Assembly: GCF_015751765.1 (NCBI RefSeq)
Contig: NZ_JADOTX010000001.1
Location: 4,216,001-4,280,000 of the forward strand
Direction: 5' to 3'
Source of the DNA: Micromonospora ureilytica
GTDB lineage: Bacteria; Actinomycetota; Actinomycetes; Mycobacteriales; Micromonosporaceae
DNA: 64,000 nt
Shown here: one piece after another, positions 28,201-36,059 of the stretch
Layout: the number at the start of each line of letters is the position of its first letter
Numbering within the stretch: position 1 is the stretch's first letter
Position numbers and translations under genes: made by a program
The notes under the pieces: model-generated
What the model saw: only the letters and a program-made list of their open reading frames with translations
What the model was told of the DNA's origin: nothing
Database searches by the model: none

Positions 28201-28218
28201 GGTACGACGTTTCGTACC
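28201..28218. promoter_or_regulatory. Dyad in the leader of the NagZ-like gene
   Basis: GGTACGA-CGTT-TCGTACC, 7-base perfect arms with a 4-base centre, ending 27 bases before the GTG at 28246. Either an operator or a small leader hairpin. Confidence 0.45.
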
Positions 28219-28245
28219 CGCGGGGCACCGAAGGGGGAAGATCAC

Positions 28246-29700
28246 GTGGGGTTGGATCCAGGACTGCGCCGGCTGGCGCTGGGCACGCTCCTCGCCGCGT
28301 ACCCGGGACCGGTCCCGCCGGACTGGGCTGTCGACCTGCTGGCCGACGGGTTGGCCGGGCACACCCTGTTCGGCACCAACGTGCACGACCCCGCGCAGGT
28401 GGCGGCGAGCACCGCCGCGCTGCGCGCCGGCCGGCCGGACGCGCTGATCGCCATCGACGAGGAGGGCGGCGACGTGACCCGGCTGGCGCACGCCACCGGC
28501 AGCCCGTACCCCGGCAACGCCGCCCTCGGGGCGATCGGCGACGTGGCGCTCACCCGACGGGTCTACCAGTCGATCGGCGCCGAACTGGCCGCGCTCGGCA
28601 TCACCGTCAACCTCGCCCCCACTGTCGACGTCAACACCGCCGACGACAACCCGGTGATCGGCACCCGGTCCTTCGGCGCGGATCCGGTGCGGGTGGCCGC
28701 CCACTCGGCCGCCGCCGTGGCGGGATTGCAGGCCGCCGGCGTGGCCGCCTGCGCCAAGCACTTCCCCGGGCACGGCGCCACCGTCACCGACTCCCACCAC
28801 GAGCTGCCCACAGTGGACGCTCCGCTGAGCCTGCTCCGTCAGCGGGACCTACCGCCGTTCGCGGCCGTCGTCGCCGCCGGAGCGCGCGCCGTGATGACCG
28901 CGCACATCCGGGTGCCGGCGCTCACCGGCGCCGACCCGGCCACCTTCAGCCGGGCCGTCCTTGTCGACCTGCTGCGCACCGAGTACGGCTTCACCGGCAC
29001 CGTCATCACCGACGCGCTGGAGATGAAGGGTGCCGCGGTGGCGGCCGGCGGCGTCGGGCCGGCCGCGGTCCGGGCGCTGAGCGCGGGCGCCGACCTGCTC
29101 TGCATCGGCGCGACTGTCGACGCCGAGTTGGTCGAGCGGGTGGCCGCCGAGATCGTCGACGCGCTCGCCGACGGCCGGCTCGCGAGGGCGCGGGTGGAGG
29201 AGGCGGCCGGCCGCGCCGCCGACCTCGCCGCCTGGACCCGGGCCGCCGGCGGGTCGCCGGCCACCGGGGACACCGAGCTGGGGTACGCGGCAGCGCGCCG
29301 AGCGGTCCGGGTGGACGGCCTGCTCACCGGCCTGCACCAGCCGCTTGTGGTGCAACTGCACACCGAGTCGACGATCGCCGAGGGTCGAGTGCCGTGGGGC
29401 CTCGGTCCACACCTGGACGGGGTGTCGGAGATCCGGGTGATCGCCACCGAGACCGATCCGGCGACGCTGCGCGAGCTGGCCGGTGAACGCCCCATCGTGC
29501 TTGTCGGGCGACACCTGCACCGGCTGCCCGGCGGCCCGGAACTGATCGCCGACCTGGCAGCCCAGCACCCGGTGACCGTGGTGGAGATGGGCTGGCCGGC
29601 ACAGTGGCGGCCGACGGGCGTCCGCGCCTTCGTCACCACCTACGGTGCGAGTCACGCCAACGGACGCGCGGCGGCCGAGGTGCTGGGCCTGGCCGGCTGA
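28246..29700 (+). CDS. NagZ-like GH3 beta-N-acetylhexosaminidase
   Basis: 484 aa, no signal peptide, so cytoplasmic. The NagZ signature CAKHFPGHGATVTDSHHELPTVD supplies the His/Asp dyad that serves as acid/base in this group, and VITDALEMKG holds the nucleophile Asp. Preceding motifs (IDEEGGDVTRL; NLAPTVDVN; IGTRSFGADP) are typical. The enzyme removes terminal GlcNAc from recycled muropeptides or chitooligosaccharides. The C-terminal ~150 residues form an extra domain found in actinobacterial forms. GTG start with GAAGGGGGAAG upstream. Divergent from a ROK regulator. Confidence 0.9.
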   Translation: MGLDPGLRRLALGTLLAAYPGPVPPDWAVDLLADGLAGHTLFGTNVHDPAQVAASTAALRAGRPDALIAIDEEGGDVTRLAHATGSPYPGNAALGAIGDVALTRRVYQSIGAELAALGITVNLAPTVDVNTADDNPVIGTRSFGADPVRVAAHSAAAVAGLQAAGVAACAKHFPGHGATVTDSHHELPTVDAPLSLLRQRDLPPFAAVVAAGARAVMTAHIRVPALTGADPATFSRAVLVDLLRTEYGFTGTVITDALEMKGAAVAAGGVGPAAVRALSAGADLLCIGATVDAELVERVAAEIVDALADGRLARARVEEAAGRAADLAAWTRAAGGSPATGDTELGYAAARRAVRVDGLLTGLHQPLVVQLHTESTIAEGRVPWGLGPHLDGVSEIRVIATETDPATLRELAGERPIVLVGRHLHRLPGGPELIADLAAQHPVTVVEMGWPAQWRPTGVRAFVTTYGASHANGRAAAEVLGLAG

Positions 29701-29757
29701 GCCACGGCGTTCTCCGGCCGGGCTTCGCTCCTGAGTGTCCACTGTCACTCGTCGCAC

Positions 29758-29775
29758 CTTCTTGAACATGTTCAA
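29758..29775. promoter_or_regulatory. TetR-type operator 1 (overlaps -35)
   Basis: Contains the perfect palindrome TTGAACATGTTCAA (29762-29775). The extended 18-base form CTTCTTGAACATGTTCAA recurs, inverted and with one change, at 29805-29822. It covers the -35 hexamer of the downstream operon. Confidence 0.8.
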
Positions 29776-29790
29776 TATCCGCCCTAGGCT
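29762..29790 (+). promoter_or_regulatory. Promoter of the membrane protein-DCC-TetR operon
   Basis: TTGAAC (29762-29767), 17-base spacer, TAGGCT (29785-29790). The start of transcription would fall near 29797, between the two operators. Spacing and hexamers fit a housekeeping-type promoter. Confidence 0.65.
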
Positions 29791-29804
29791 GATGACATCG
29801 GTAG

Positions 29805-29822
29805 TTGAACACGTTCAAGAAG
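29805..29822. promoter_or_regulatory. TetR-type operator 2 (downstream of start site)
   Basis: Palindrome TTGAACACGTTCAA (29805-29818) extended by GAAG. It is the inverted counterpart of operator 1, with centres 43 bases apart, and lies in the mRNA leader directly before the ribosome site of the first gene. Confidence 0.8.
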
Positions 29823-29832
29823 GGCGTCCACC

Positions 29833-30390
29833 ATGGACATCAAGGTCTGGATGTACGTGATCTACCTCGCGGTCAGCGTCGGCCTGACCATCTGGGTGGC
29901 GCGAGCGCTGTCCCGCAACGGGCAGGTGTTCCTGGAGGAGGTGTTCGCCGAGGAACGACTCGCCCGAGCGGTCAACAGCCTCCTGGTGGTCGGCTTCTAC
30001 CTGCTCAACCTCGGCTACGTCACAGTGGCGATGAAGCACTCCGACCCAATCGATTCGACCAGCCAGGCCATGGAGGAGCTGTCTCTCAAGATCGGCTTGG
30101 TGCTGCTGGTACTCGGCGCGCTGCACTTCTTCAACGTCTTCGCGCTCGGCCGCTACCGCCGAAACCGACTCCGCCAGCTCGCCACCCACCCTCCGATCGC
30201 CCCGATCGGCCGACTCCCCATGCCGTCCGCCCCACCCGGAGCGCAGTTGGTCGGCGCGTACCCGGGAGGACCCCAGCCGACCGGCGGATATTCGGCCGGA
30301 CCCCACGCGGCCGGACCACAGCCGGCAGGTCCGCAGCCGGCCGGACCACAGCCGGGTGCCGGCCCGACGAGCAACCCACCGAACCGATGA
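29833..30390 (+). CDS. Membrane protein with Gly-Pro-Gln repeat tail
   Basis: 185 aa. Three hydrophobic segments (about residues 5-25, 53-70, 88-110) are followed by a long Pro/Gly/Ala-rich tail with tandem AGPQP units near the end (three in a row). I do not recognise a named domain. First gene of a three-gene operon with a DCC protein and a TetR regulator, each overlapping the next, and driven by a promoter flanked by twin operators. Probably an envelope protein made on demand. Confidence 0.82.
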   Translation: MDIKVWMYVIYLAVSVGLTIWVARALSRNGQVFLEEVFAEERLARAVNSLLVVGFYLLNLGYVTVAMKHSDPIDSTSQAMEELSLKIGLVLLVLGALHFFNVFALGRYRRNRLRQLATHPPIAPIGRLPMPSAPPGAQLVGAYPGGPQPTGGYSAGPHAAGPQPAGPQPAGPQPGAGPTSNPPNR

Positions 30391-30881
30391 CCGTGCCCCC
30401 GACCGGTGGCGTCGGTCGGCTTCCGGACCCCACCGCACACTCCGGCGGTGGGGTCCGGGGGTTCACCGTCCTGTTCGACGCGGCCTGCCCGCTCTGCCGC
30501 GCCGCCCGCCGCTGGTTGTCGTCCCGCGCCCAGCTCGTACCCCTGGAGTTCGTGCCGGCCGGGTCTGCCGAGGCCCGGCGGCGCTTCCCCGGCCTGGACC
30601 ACGAGGCGACGCTGCGCGACCTCACAGTGATCGCCGACACCGGCGAGGTGTACGCGGGCGACGGCGCCTGGTTCGCCTGTCTCTGGGCACTGACCGACCA
30701 TCGGTCCACGGCCGAGCGGCTGGCCCGACCGCACCTGCTGCCCCTCGCCCGGCAGACGGTGGCCGCCGCCTCGGCGATCCGGGAGCGGATCCGCGACCCG
30801 TGGGCCGAGCCGACCGACGAACCGCCGGGATACGGTGACCCCGATGACCGAGCAGCCTGCGCAGACGACCACTGCGGGTGA
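30387..30881 (+). CDS. DCC family (DUF393) thiol-disulfide oxidoreductase-like protein
   Basis: 164 aa. The family signature is complete: FTVLFDAACPLCRAARRWLSSR with the CPLC redox pair, then VPLEFVPAGSAEARRRFPGLD and DLTVIADTGEVYAGDGAWFACLWAL. No signal peptide. ATG at 30387 overlaps the preceding stop (ATGA). The C-terminus overlaps the TetR gene start by 38 bases. Presumed thiol redox or electron-transfer role; partner unknown. Confidence 0.88.
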   Translation: MTVPPTGGVGRLPDPTAHSGGGVRGFTVLFDAACPLCRAARRWLSSRAQLVPLEFVPAGSAEARRRFPGLDHEATLRDLTVIADTGEVYAGDGAWFACLWALTDHRSTAERLARPHLLPLARQTVAAASAIRERIRDPWAEPTDEPPGYGDPDDRAACADDHCG

Positions 30882-31542
30882 CCCTGCCACCGCCCGAGGC
30901 GAGCAGACCCGGCAGCTGATCCGGGACACCGCGATGCGGCTGTTCCGCGAACGCGGATACGCCCAGACCACCATGCGGGCGATCGCGCAGGAGGCCGGCG
31001 TGGCGGTCGGCAACGCCTACTACTACTTCGCTTCCAAGGACCACCTGATCCAGGAGTTCTACGCCCAGTCCCAGGTCGAGCACCGGGCCGCAGCGCAGCC
31101 CGTACTCGATCGGGAGGAGGCGTTTGGCCCCCGGCTCGCCGGAGTGCTGCACGCGGGGATCGACGTGTTGACGCCCTCACACGGGTTCGCGGCGACCTTC
31201 TTCAAGACGGCGGCCGAGCCCACCTCCCCGTTGAGCCCCTTCTCCGCGGAGTCCGCCGGCCCCCGACAGGCCGCCATCGAGCTCTTCGGCGAGGTGTTGA
31301 CGGGCTCGACGGCCACTGTCGACGCCGAGCTGCGCCCACAGCTGCCCGAGCTGCTCTGGCTCGCCCACATGGGCGTGATCCTCTACTGGGTGCACGACCG
31401 CTCGCCGGGCCAGACCAAGACCCGCCAGCTGATCGACGGGGCCGTACCGCTCATCGACCGGCTCGTGGCGCTGTCCCGGCTTCGGGTCCTCCGCCCGGTG
31501 ACCCGACAGGTGCTCGACCTGATTCGCACGCTCCGTCACTGA
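30844..31542 (+). CDS. TetR family transcriptional regulator
   Basis: 232 aa. The N-terminal helix-turn-helix RLFRERGYAQTTMRAIAQEAGVAVGNAYYYFASKDHLIQEFY is textbook TetR. The ligand domain follows with several hydrophobic helices. It is the last gene of the operon preceded by two TTGAAC-N2-GTTCAA palindromes, so autorepression is likely. ATG at 30844 is used; the in-frame start at 30835 is equally possible. Confidence 0.92.
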   Translation: MTEQPAQTTTAGDPATARGEQTRQLIRDTAMRLFRERGYAQTTMRAIAQEAGVAVGNAYYYFASKDHLIQEFYAQSQVEHRAAAQPVLDREEAFGPRLAGVLHAGIDVLTPSHGFAATFFKTAAEPTSPLSPFSAESAGPRQAAIELFGEVLTGSTATVDAELRPQLPELLWLAHMGVILYWVHDRSPGQTKTRQLIDGAVPLIDRLVALSRLRVLRPVTRQVLDLIRTLRH

Positions 31543-31655
31543 CCCGGCCGGCACCATCGGTCGGCGAAGAAGCAGGTCAAGTCCACTTTTCGACACTCCG
31601 AACCGACAGCTCCAGCCTTGCCCCAAGCCGCTCAGATACGTAGCGTGATCGACAC

Positions 31656-31686
31656 GTAGCGGCTCGCCCACAGCGGGGGCCGCTAC
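31656..31686. terminator. Hairpin after the TetR gene
   Basis: GTAGCGGC (31656-31663) pairs with GCCGCTAC (31679-31686) around a 15-base loop, 114 bases after the TetR stop. First of two stem-loops in this 223-base convergent gap. Confidence 0.5.
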
Positions 31687-31714
31687 ACCCGGAACCGGGG
31701 CCTGGGGGGAGGTT

Positions 31715-31750
31715 GCGGACCGTGGATCCGGCCCGGGATCCACGGTCCGC
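31715..31750. terminator. Hairpin between TetR operon and GNAT gene
   Basis: 31715-31729 pairs perfectly with 31736-31750 (15 bp, 6-base loop), 16 bases before the GNAT stop. Probable terminator for the leftward GNAT gene and backup for the TetR operon. Confidence 0.75.
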
Positions 31751-31765
31751 GCCCCAAATGCCCGC

Positions 31766-32428
31766 TCAGCGCGGATAGACCCCGTACGCGCGCCAGCCCC
31801 GGTCCGGGAAACCGGCGGCATCGGCGACCCGGGCCGAGGCCTGATTGTCCCGCTCGTGCAGGTAGGTGGGCACCGCCCCCTCGTCGAGCACCCGCCGCGC
31901 CGCCTGGGCCACCAGCCGACGGGCGAGGCCGCGCCCCTGGGCGGCCCGCACCGTGCCGACTGCCAACTCGTGCCCGTACGCGTCGTGCCGTTTGATCCCG
32001 GCACCGGCCAGGTAGGCGCCGTCCGGGTCACGGACCACCAGCACCGGCCGGTCGAAGAGTCGCAGCCACGGCGGCAGCCCGGGAGCGCTCGACTCGGTCC
32101 ACTCCCCCACGTCGGGCAGCGGCGCGGGCGCAAGGCTCCACCGGAAGGGGCCGTCGTGCACGCAGAATTCGGGCCGGCCGACGGCGTCCGGCAGTGCGGC
32201 GAGGAGCCGAGCCGGCGCACGGCGAGTCAACGCGCGGATCGCCGCCACACGATCCGGCGCCACGGAGAGCACGGCGCTCTGCCCGGTGTCCACGGCGAGC
32301 GCGGGGCGCAGCCGACCGTCCCAGGCCGGTTGGGCCCGTCGCTGCGAGGCCACCACGTGCAACCCCGGCCCGGCCGGCCACTGGCCGAGCCAGCTGGCCA
32401 GGTGCAGGTGGAGTCGCCGGTCGATCAT
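31766..32428 (-). CDS. GNAT family N-acetyltransferase
   Basis: 220 aa. The C-terminal GNAT domain has the acetyl-CoA loop in VRAAQGRGLARRLVAQAARRVLDEG (QGRGLA) and the ending YLHERDNQASARVADAAGFPDRGWRAYGVY, typical of the family. The N-terminal ~100 residues are a helical region without a clear domain. ATG at 32428 has GGGGAGG about 6 bases upstream, better than the in-frame start at 32464. Substrate unknown. Confidence 0.86.
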   Translation of the reverse strand: MIDRRLHLHLASWLGQWPAGPGLHVVASQRRAQPAWDGRLRPALAVDTGQSAVLSVAPDRVAAIRALTRRAPARLLAALPDAVGRPEFCVHDGPFRWSLAPAPLPDVGEWTESSAPGLPPWLRLFDRPVLVVRDPDGAYLAGAGIKRHDAYGHELAVGTVRAAQGRGLARRLVAQAARRVLDEGAVPTYLHERDNQASARVADAAGFPDRGWRAYGVYPR

Positions 32429-32855
32429 GCGCACCTCCCCGTCACCCGACGCGTCGTGGATCACCGTACGCGCCGGACGGCAGGGCGGGCGCGGGATACG
32501 TCAGGGCCGAGTGGGCCGGGGGTGCGGGAACCGGCCGCTCGAATTGACCGTCATATGTATTTCCATATCTGGACACCTTTGTTTGGGACGGTGAACGCAT
32601 GCTGATTCAGCCGAGCGACAACTACCAGCAAAACCCCGAGCGACTCTGGCAGGCGGCGGATGCCGTCGGAGGCAATCCGCCCCAGCCGCGCTACCGGAAC
32701 CCTCGCACGATCGGCGGCGGAGCCCTGTCCTGGGCCGGGTTGAACAAGCTGTCCGTCGACAGCTCGGGTAGGCACCGCCTGAACAATCACTGACGCACCA
32801 AGATCCGCCCATGCATGGTGCCCTTCTGCCAGAAGATTTGGTGTATCGTCGTGCC
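32429..32855. other. Region between GNAT and vapBC genes
   Basis: 427 bases with noticeably more A and T than the surroundings. It holds one doubtful small ORF (32599-32793). A TATCGT six bases before the vapB ATG could be the -10 of a leaderless transcript. Nothing else recognisable. Confidence 0.4.
32599..32793 (+). CDS. Possible small protein, 64 aa
   Basis: Encodes MLIQPSDNYQQNPERLWQAA and a Pro/Arg/Gly-rich remainder, with no membrane or known motif. Codon third positions are GC-rich but less so than in neighbouring genes. No clear ribosome site. It sits 63 bases upstream of vapB. It may be a real small gene or a decayed piece of an acquired segment. Confidence 0.35.
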   Translation: MLIQPSDNYQQNPERLWQAADAVGGNPPQPRYRNPRTIGGGALSWAGLNKLSVDSSGRHRLNNH

Positions 32856-33110
32856 ATGACTCGCATCACCGTGGACGTGAACGACGAGTGGCTGGACGCC
32901 GCGAAGGATGTGCTTGGCACCGACACCAAGGTGGCCACAATCAATGCCGCCCTGCACGCGTTCGCCGTACGCCGGCAGGCTCGCGAGATTGTTGCCGCGT
33001 TCGATCAGGTGGAGATGGACTTTTCCGGGTCGGTGGACGCCTGGCGCTACGGCGGCGGTCGCGACCTGGACTCGCTTACCGAGCAGGCGCGCGACGCCGA
33101 GGCGGCCTGA
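32856..33110 (+). CDS. vapB: VapB-type antitoxin
   Basis: 84 aa. Opens MTRITVDVNDEWLDAAKDVLGTDTKVATINAALHAFAVRRQ, a ribbon-helix-helix domain as in VapB/DUF2191 antitoxins, followed by an acidic, probably unfolded C-terminal tail that would bind the toxin. Its TGA overlaps the vapC ATG by one base. It represses the operon in known pairs; a binding site was not identified. Confidence 0.85.
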   Translation: MTRITVDVNDEWLDAAKDVLGTDTKVATINAALHAFAVRRQAREIVAAFDQVEMDFSGSVDAWRYGGGRDLDSLTEQARDAEAA

Positions 33111-33529
33111 TGGCTGGTCAGATCTATCTCGCGGACACCTCGGTCTACGTGCTGCAGGGTCGTCACGCGTCGGTCCGGCGGCGCTTCGAGACGCTCCTGG
33201 CCGAGGGGCGGCTCGCCGCCTGCCACATGACCAGCCTGGAATACCTCAACAACGCACCCCACCAAAAGGGGTACGAGATCCTCTGGCAGGCACTACGCGG
33301 GGGTCGCTGGATTGACGTGTCGACAGCGGCGATGGACCGCGCCATGGCGGTCCATCGCCTACTCGCGGCCGAGAGTCAGCACCGCAACTTCCGGCTGCCC
33401 GATCTGATCATCGCGGCGACCGCCGAAGAGCACGGCGCGACCGTCCTGCACTACGACGCCGACTACGACCGCATAAGCGCTGTCACCGGCCAGCCCACCG
33501 AGTGGGTGGCACCAAAGGGCAGCCTCTGA
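33110..33529 (+). CDS. vapC: VapC-type PIN-domain toxin
   Basis: 139 aa PIN-domain endoribonuclease. The acidic metal-site residues are visible: Asp in YLADTSVYVL, Glu in MTSLEYLN, Asp in RLPDLIIAATAEEHG and Asp in LHYDADYDRI. Translationally coupled to vapB. Such toxins cut tRNA or rRNA when the antitoxin is degraded; the target here is unknown. Confidence 0.88.
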   Translation: MAGQIYLADTSVYVLQGRHASVRRRFETLLAEGRLAACHMTSLEYLNNAPHQKGYEILWQALRGGRWIDVSTAAMDRAMAVHRLLAAESQHRNFRLPDLIIAATAEEHGATVLHYDADYDRISAVTGQPTEWVAPKGSL

Positions 33530-33640
33530 CGTTCGCCTCGGGGCGACACACCGGAGGAGGTCCAGCGGCGGCTTTCGCACACCTGTCGGGTAATTTCTTG
33601 TGGTCCGCCATCCCGGCCTACGACAGGAGAAGCTCCGCGC

Positions 33641-34159
33641 ATGGGCAAGAAGACGATCCACGTCTCCGACTTCACCGGCACGGTTCTGCAGCAGGACGAC
33701 GAGGTGGTCCGCATCGTCGTGCTGGAGCACCCGGACCTGGTCGCCGGGCCCGTGCAGTTGGACGCCACCCCGGGCGAGGTGGAGAACATCGACGACGCCG
33801 CGCTGGACGTGGCGGTGGTGGAGATCCACGACCGGCACGGTGGCGGCGAGCCCCGTCGAGTGGTGTTGACCGCCAGCGAGTTCGACGCGATGGCCACCGA
33901 CGTGCCGATGGCGCAGCTGTTGAAGACGGCCGAGCGGGTCCGCCCACCCAAGGCCCGCAGGAGCACCGAGAAGATCGACTACGGCACGCTGGACCACGCC
34001 GGCAAGCCACACCGGGGCCGGGTCACCGAGGAGGAGGCCCGCCTGGTGCGCGAGCAACTCGACGAGGTCAACAAGCGCCTCGCCGACGCGGGCGTACGCC
34101 AGATCGACCCTGCCGATCCGGAGCACGCCCTGCGCTACGGCTTTCCTGACGTTTCCTGA
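33641..34159 (+). CDS. Conserved protein of unknown function
   Basis: 172 aa, soluble, acidic N-terminal half (MGKKTIHVSDFTGTVLQQDD..., beta-rich) and basic, helical C-terminal half with YGTLDHAGKPHRGRVTEEEARLVREQLDEVNKRLADAG. The ending is reminiscent of small proteins common in actinobacteria, but I cannot name a family. AGGAGAAG about 10 bases before the ATG is a good ribosome site. Converges on the Clp_N-HTH gene with only 10 bases between. Confidence 0.72.
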   Translation: MGKKTIHVSDFTGTVLQQDDEVVRIVVLEHPDLVAGPVQLDATPGEVENIDDAALDVAVVEIHDRHGGGEPRRVVLTASEFDAMATDVPMAQLLKTAERVRPPKARRSTEKIDYGTLDHAGKPHRGRVTEEEARLVREQLDEVNKRLADAGVRQIDPADPEHALRYGFPDVS

Positions 34160-34169
34160 CCCCGGGTTC

Positions 34170-34898
34170 TCACTTCTTCCCGACGGCGGCGGCGAGAGCG
34201 GCGGCCAGGTCGCCCTCGACCGCCGCCTTGTCCAGGCCGAGGTTGGTGAGCACGCCGGCGCCGTCCTCCTGCTCCAGCAGGGCGAGCAGGATGTGCTCGG
34301 TGCCGATGTAGTTGTGCCCGAGGCGCAGCGCCTCCCGGAAGGTCAGCTCCAACGCCTTCTTGGCGCGCGCGTCGTACGGGATGAGGTCCGGAACCTGCTC
34401 GACCCGCGGTGGGAGGACGGCACCGACCGCCTCCCGTACCGCCTCGGCGGTGGCGCCCCGACCAGCCATCACCCTGGCGGCCAGCCCCTCCGGCTCGGCC
34501 AGCAGGCCCAGCACCAGGTGCCCGGGGCCGATCTCGGCGTTGCCGTTGGCTCGGGCCTCCTCCTGCGAGGCCATCACCACGTTGCGGGCGCGAGGGGTGA
34601 ACCGGCCGAAGCCGGCGTTGGGGTCGAGCGCCGCGGTGTCGGTCGCCTTCGGCACGAAGCGCTTCTGGGCGGCCTGCTTGGTGACCCCCATGCTGCGGCC
34701 GATGTCGGTCCAGGAGGCGCCCGAGCGCCGGGCCTGGTCGACGAAGTGTCCGATCAGATGGTCGGCCACCTCGCCGAGGTGATCGCCGGCGATGACCGCG
34801 TCGGTGAGTTGGTCGAGCGCGTCGGTGTGCGCCTTCTTGATCGCCTGGATCAGGTCGTCGAGCTTGACGGTGTTACCGATCTGGAGAGGATCTGTCAT
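34170..34898 (-). CDS. Clp_N-domain protein with N-terminal HTH
   Basis: 242 aa. Residues ~60-85 (SGASWTDIGRSMGVTKQAAQKRF) look like a helix-turn-helix, and the rest is a double Clp N-domain: FTPRARNVVMASQEEARANGNAEIGPGHLVLGLLAE and YDARAKKALELTFREALRLGHNYIGTEHILLALLEQEDG. There is no ATPase module. The protein therefore joins DNA binding to the substrate-recognition fold of ClpC/ClpA. Two copies of CGTCAAC-N5-GTTGACG lie at and just before its start codon, implying autorepression. It may sense protein stress through Clp; that is inference. Confidence 0.85.
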   Translation of the reverse strand: MTDPLQIGNTVKLDDLIQAIKKAHTDALDQLTDAVIAGDHLGEVADHLIGHFVDQARRSGASWTDIGRSMGVTKQAAQKRFVPKATDTAALDPNAGFGRFTPRARNVVMASQEEARANGNAEIGPGHLVLGLLAEPEGLAARVMAGRGATAEAVREAVGAVLPPRVEQVPDLIPYDARAKKALELTFREALRLGHNYIGTEHILLALLEQEDGAGVLTNLGLDKAAVEGDLAAALAAAVGKK

Positions 34899-34920
34899 GC
34901 GTCAACCATAGGTTGACGCA
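34898..34920. promoter_or_regulatory. Operator 1 of the Clp_N-HTH gene
   Basis: A perfect dyad of 10-base arms (TGCGTCAACC and its complement) with ATA between, touching the start codon. Its core CGTCAAC-N5-GTTGACG is repeated 28 bases upstream. Confidence 0.8.
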
Positions 34921-34927
34921 TCCGCCT

Positions 34928-34946
34928 CGTCAACCCTGAGTTGACG
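34928..34946. promoter_or_regulatory. Operator 2 of the Clp_N-HTH gene
   Basis: CGTCAAC-CCTGA-GTTGACG, perfect 7-base arms. Same arms and same 5-base spacer as operator 1, centres 28 bases apart. Together they cover the region where the promoter should be; it lies between the glycosyltransferase stop (34950) and the gene start. Confidence 0.8.
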
Positions 34947-34949
34947 AAT

Positions 34950-35960
34950 TCAGCCGGCGTACTCCGGCAGCAGCTGGGCTACCGCCGCCGGGGACGGCAT
35001 GGCGGCGATCTCCTCGGCGACCGCTCGGGCCGCGTCGCGCTGCTCAGCGTTGCCCTGCCGCGGCAGCAGCCGGTGCACCTGCTCGGCGATGGCGTACGCC
35101 TCCACCTGGCCGGGAAGGAGCCGCAGCGCGACACCGGCGGCGGCGAGCGTGTCGGCGTTGGCGAACTGGTCCGCGCCCTGCGGCAACATCAACTGGGGTA
35201 CGCCAGCGGCGAGCGCGCCGAGGGTGGTGCCGCTGCCCCCGTGGTGCACCACCGCGTCGACGAGCGGCAGCAACTCCGCCTGCGACACCCACTGGTGCAC
35301 GCTGACCTGGTCGGGGATCTCGCCAAGCTGTTCCACCGGCACCCGGCCGGCCGCGACCACCACCTGCGCGTCCAGCGTCGCCAGACCGGCGATGGCCGTG
35401 CGGAGCAGCTCCGGCGTGCCGAACGCGGTGCCGAGGGTCAGATAGATCAACGGTTGGGACGTCCGACGGTTCACCAGTTCGGGCAGCGGGGCGGGTGTCG
35501 AGAAGGCGACCGGTCGCAGCTCGATCCGACGTTCGGTGGCGAGGAAGCCCTTGTCCTGCAGCGAGGGCGGCCAGATGTCCAGGTGCGGCCGGCCGACGGC
35601 CTCGGCGTTCCTGGTGGGGAGTTCCAGGCCGATGCCCTCGGGAAACATCCGGCCGAACCCGTGCCACAGACCCGGTATCCCGGCCCGACGAGCCGCCACG
35701 GCCGCCCCCGGCAGCCCCCACTCGTGCACCACCAGGTCGGGCCGCAGCCGCGTCAGCTCCGGTGCGAGATCCTCGGCGTACACCTCGTAGAAGGCGTCGC
35801 CGGGGCGGAACGGCCGCAGGCCGTGCGCGGCGAGTGGCGCGTGCACCTCCGGACCGGCGGCGAAGTGGACCTCGTGCCCGGCATCCCGGGCGGCGATCGC
35901 CAGCGGGATCAGCGGATAGGTGTGACCGACGGACGCAAGACTGGCGAACAGCACACGCAT
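34950..35960 (-). CDS. Family 1 glycosyltransferase (macrolide/EryCIII-like)
   Basis: 336 aa GT-B enzyme. The N-terminal acceptor domain begins MRVLFASLASVGHTYPLIPLAIAARDAGHEVHFAAG. The C-terminal donor domain has the family signature VSQAELLPLVDAVVHHGGSGTTLGALAAGVPQLMLPQGADQFANA. Closest in style to glycosyltransferases that decorate polyketides or steroids with activated sugars. There is no biosynthetic cluster around it, so it may act on xenobiotics or a lipid. ATG at 35960. Confidence 0.9.
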   Translation of the reverse strand: MRVLFASLASVGHTYPLIPLAIAARDAGHEVHFAAGPEVHAPLAAHGLRPFRPGDAFYEVYAEDLAPELTRLRPDLVVHEWGLPGAAVAARRAGIPGLWHGFGRMFPEGIGLELPTRNAEAVGRPHLDIWPPSLQDKGFLATERRIELRPVAFSTPAPLPELVNRRTSQPLIYLTLGTAFGTPELLRTAIAGLATLDAQVVVAAGRVPVEQLGEIPDQVSVHQWVSQAELLPLVDAVVHHGGSGTTLGALAAGVPQLMLPQGADQFANADTLAAAGVALRLLPGQVEAYAIAEQVHRLLPRQGNAEQRDAARAVAEEIAAMPSPAAVAQLLPEYAG

Positions 35961-36059
35961 GGCGTCGGACCCTACCTGCCCCACCGTGGGCCCGGTCGGG
36001 TCCGCTGGCCGTATACGGTGGGCTCCGGTCGAGCGCGGTCACCGGCGGGAAGGGCGGTC

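Noticed and set aside
34950..35960. Start of a secondary-metabolite cluster
   Set aside because: The glycosyltransferase is macrolide-type, but there are no polyketide, NRPS or deoxysugar genes in the neighbourhood.
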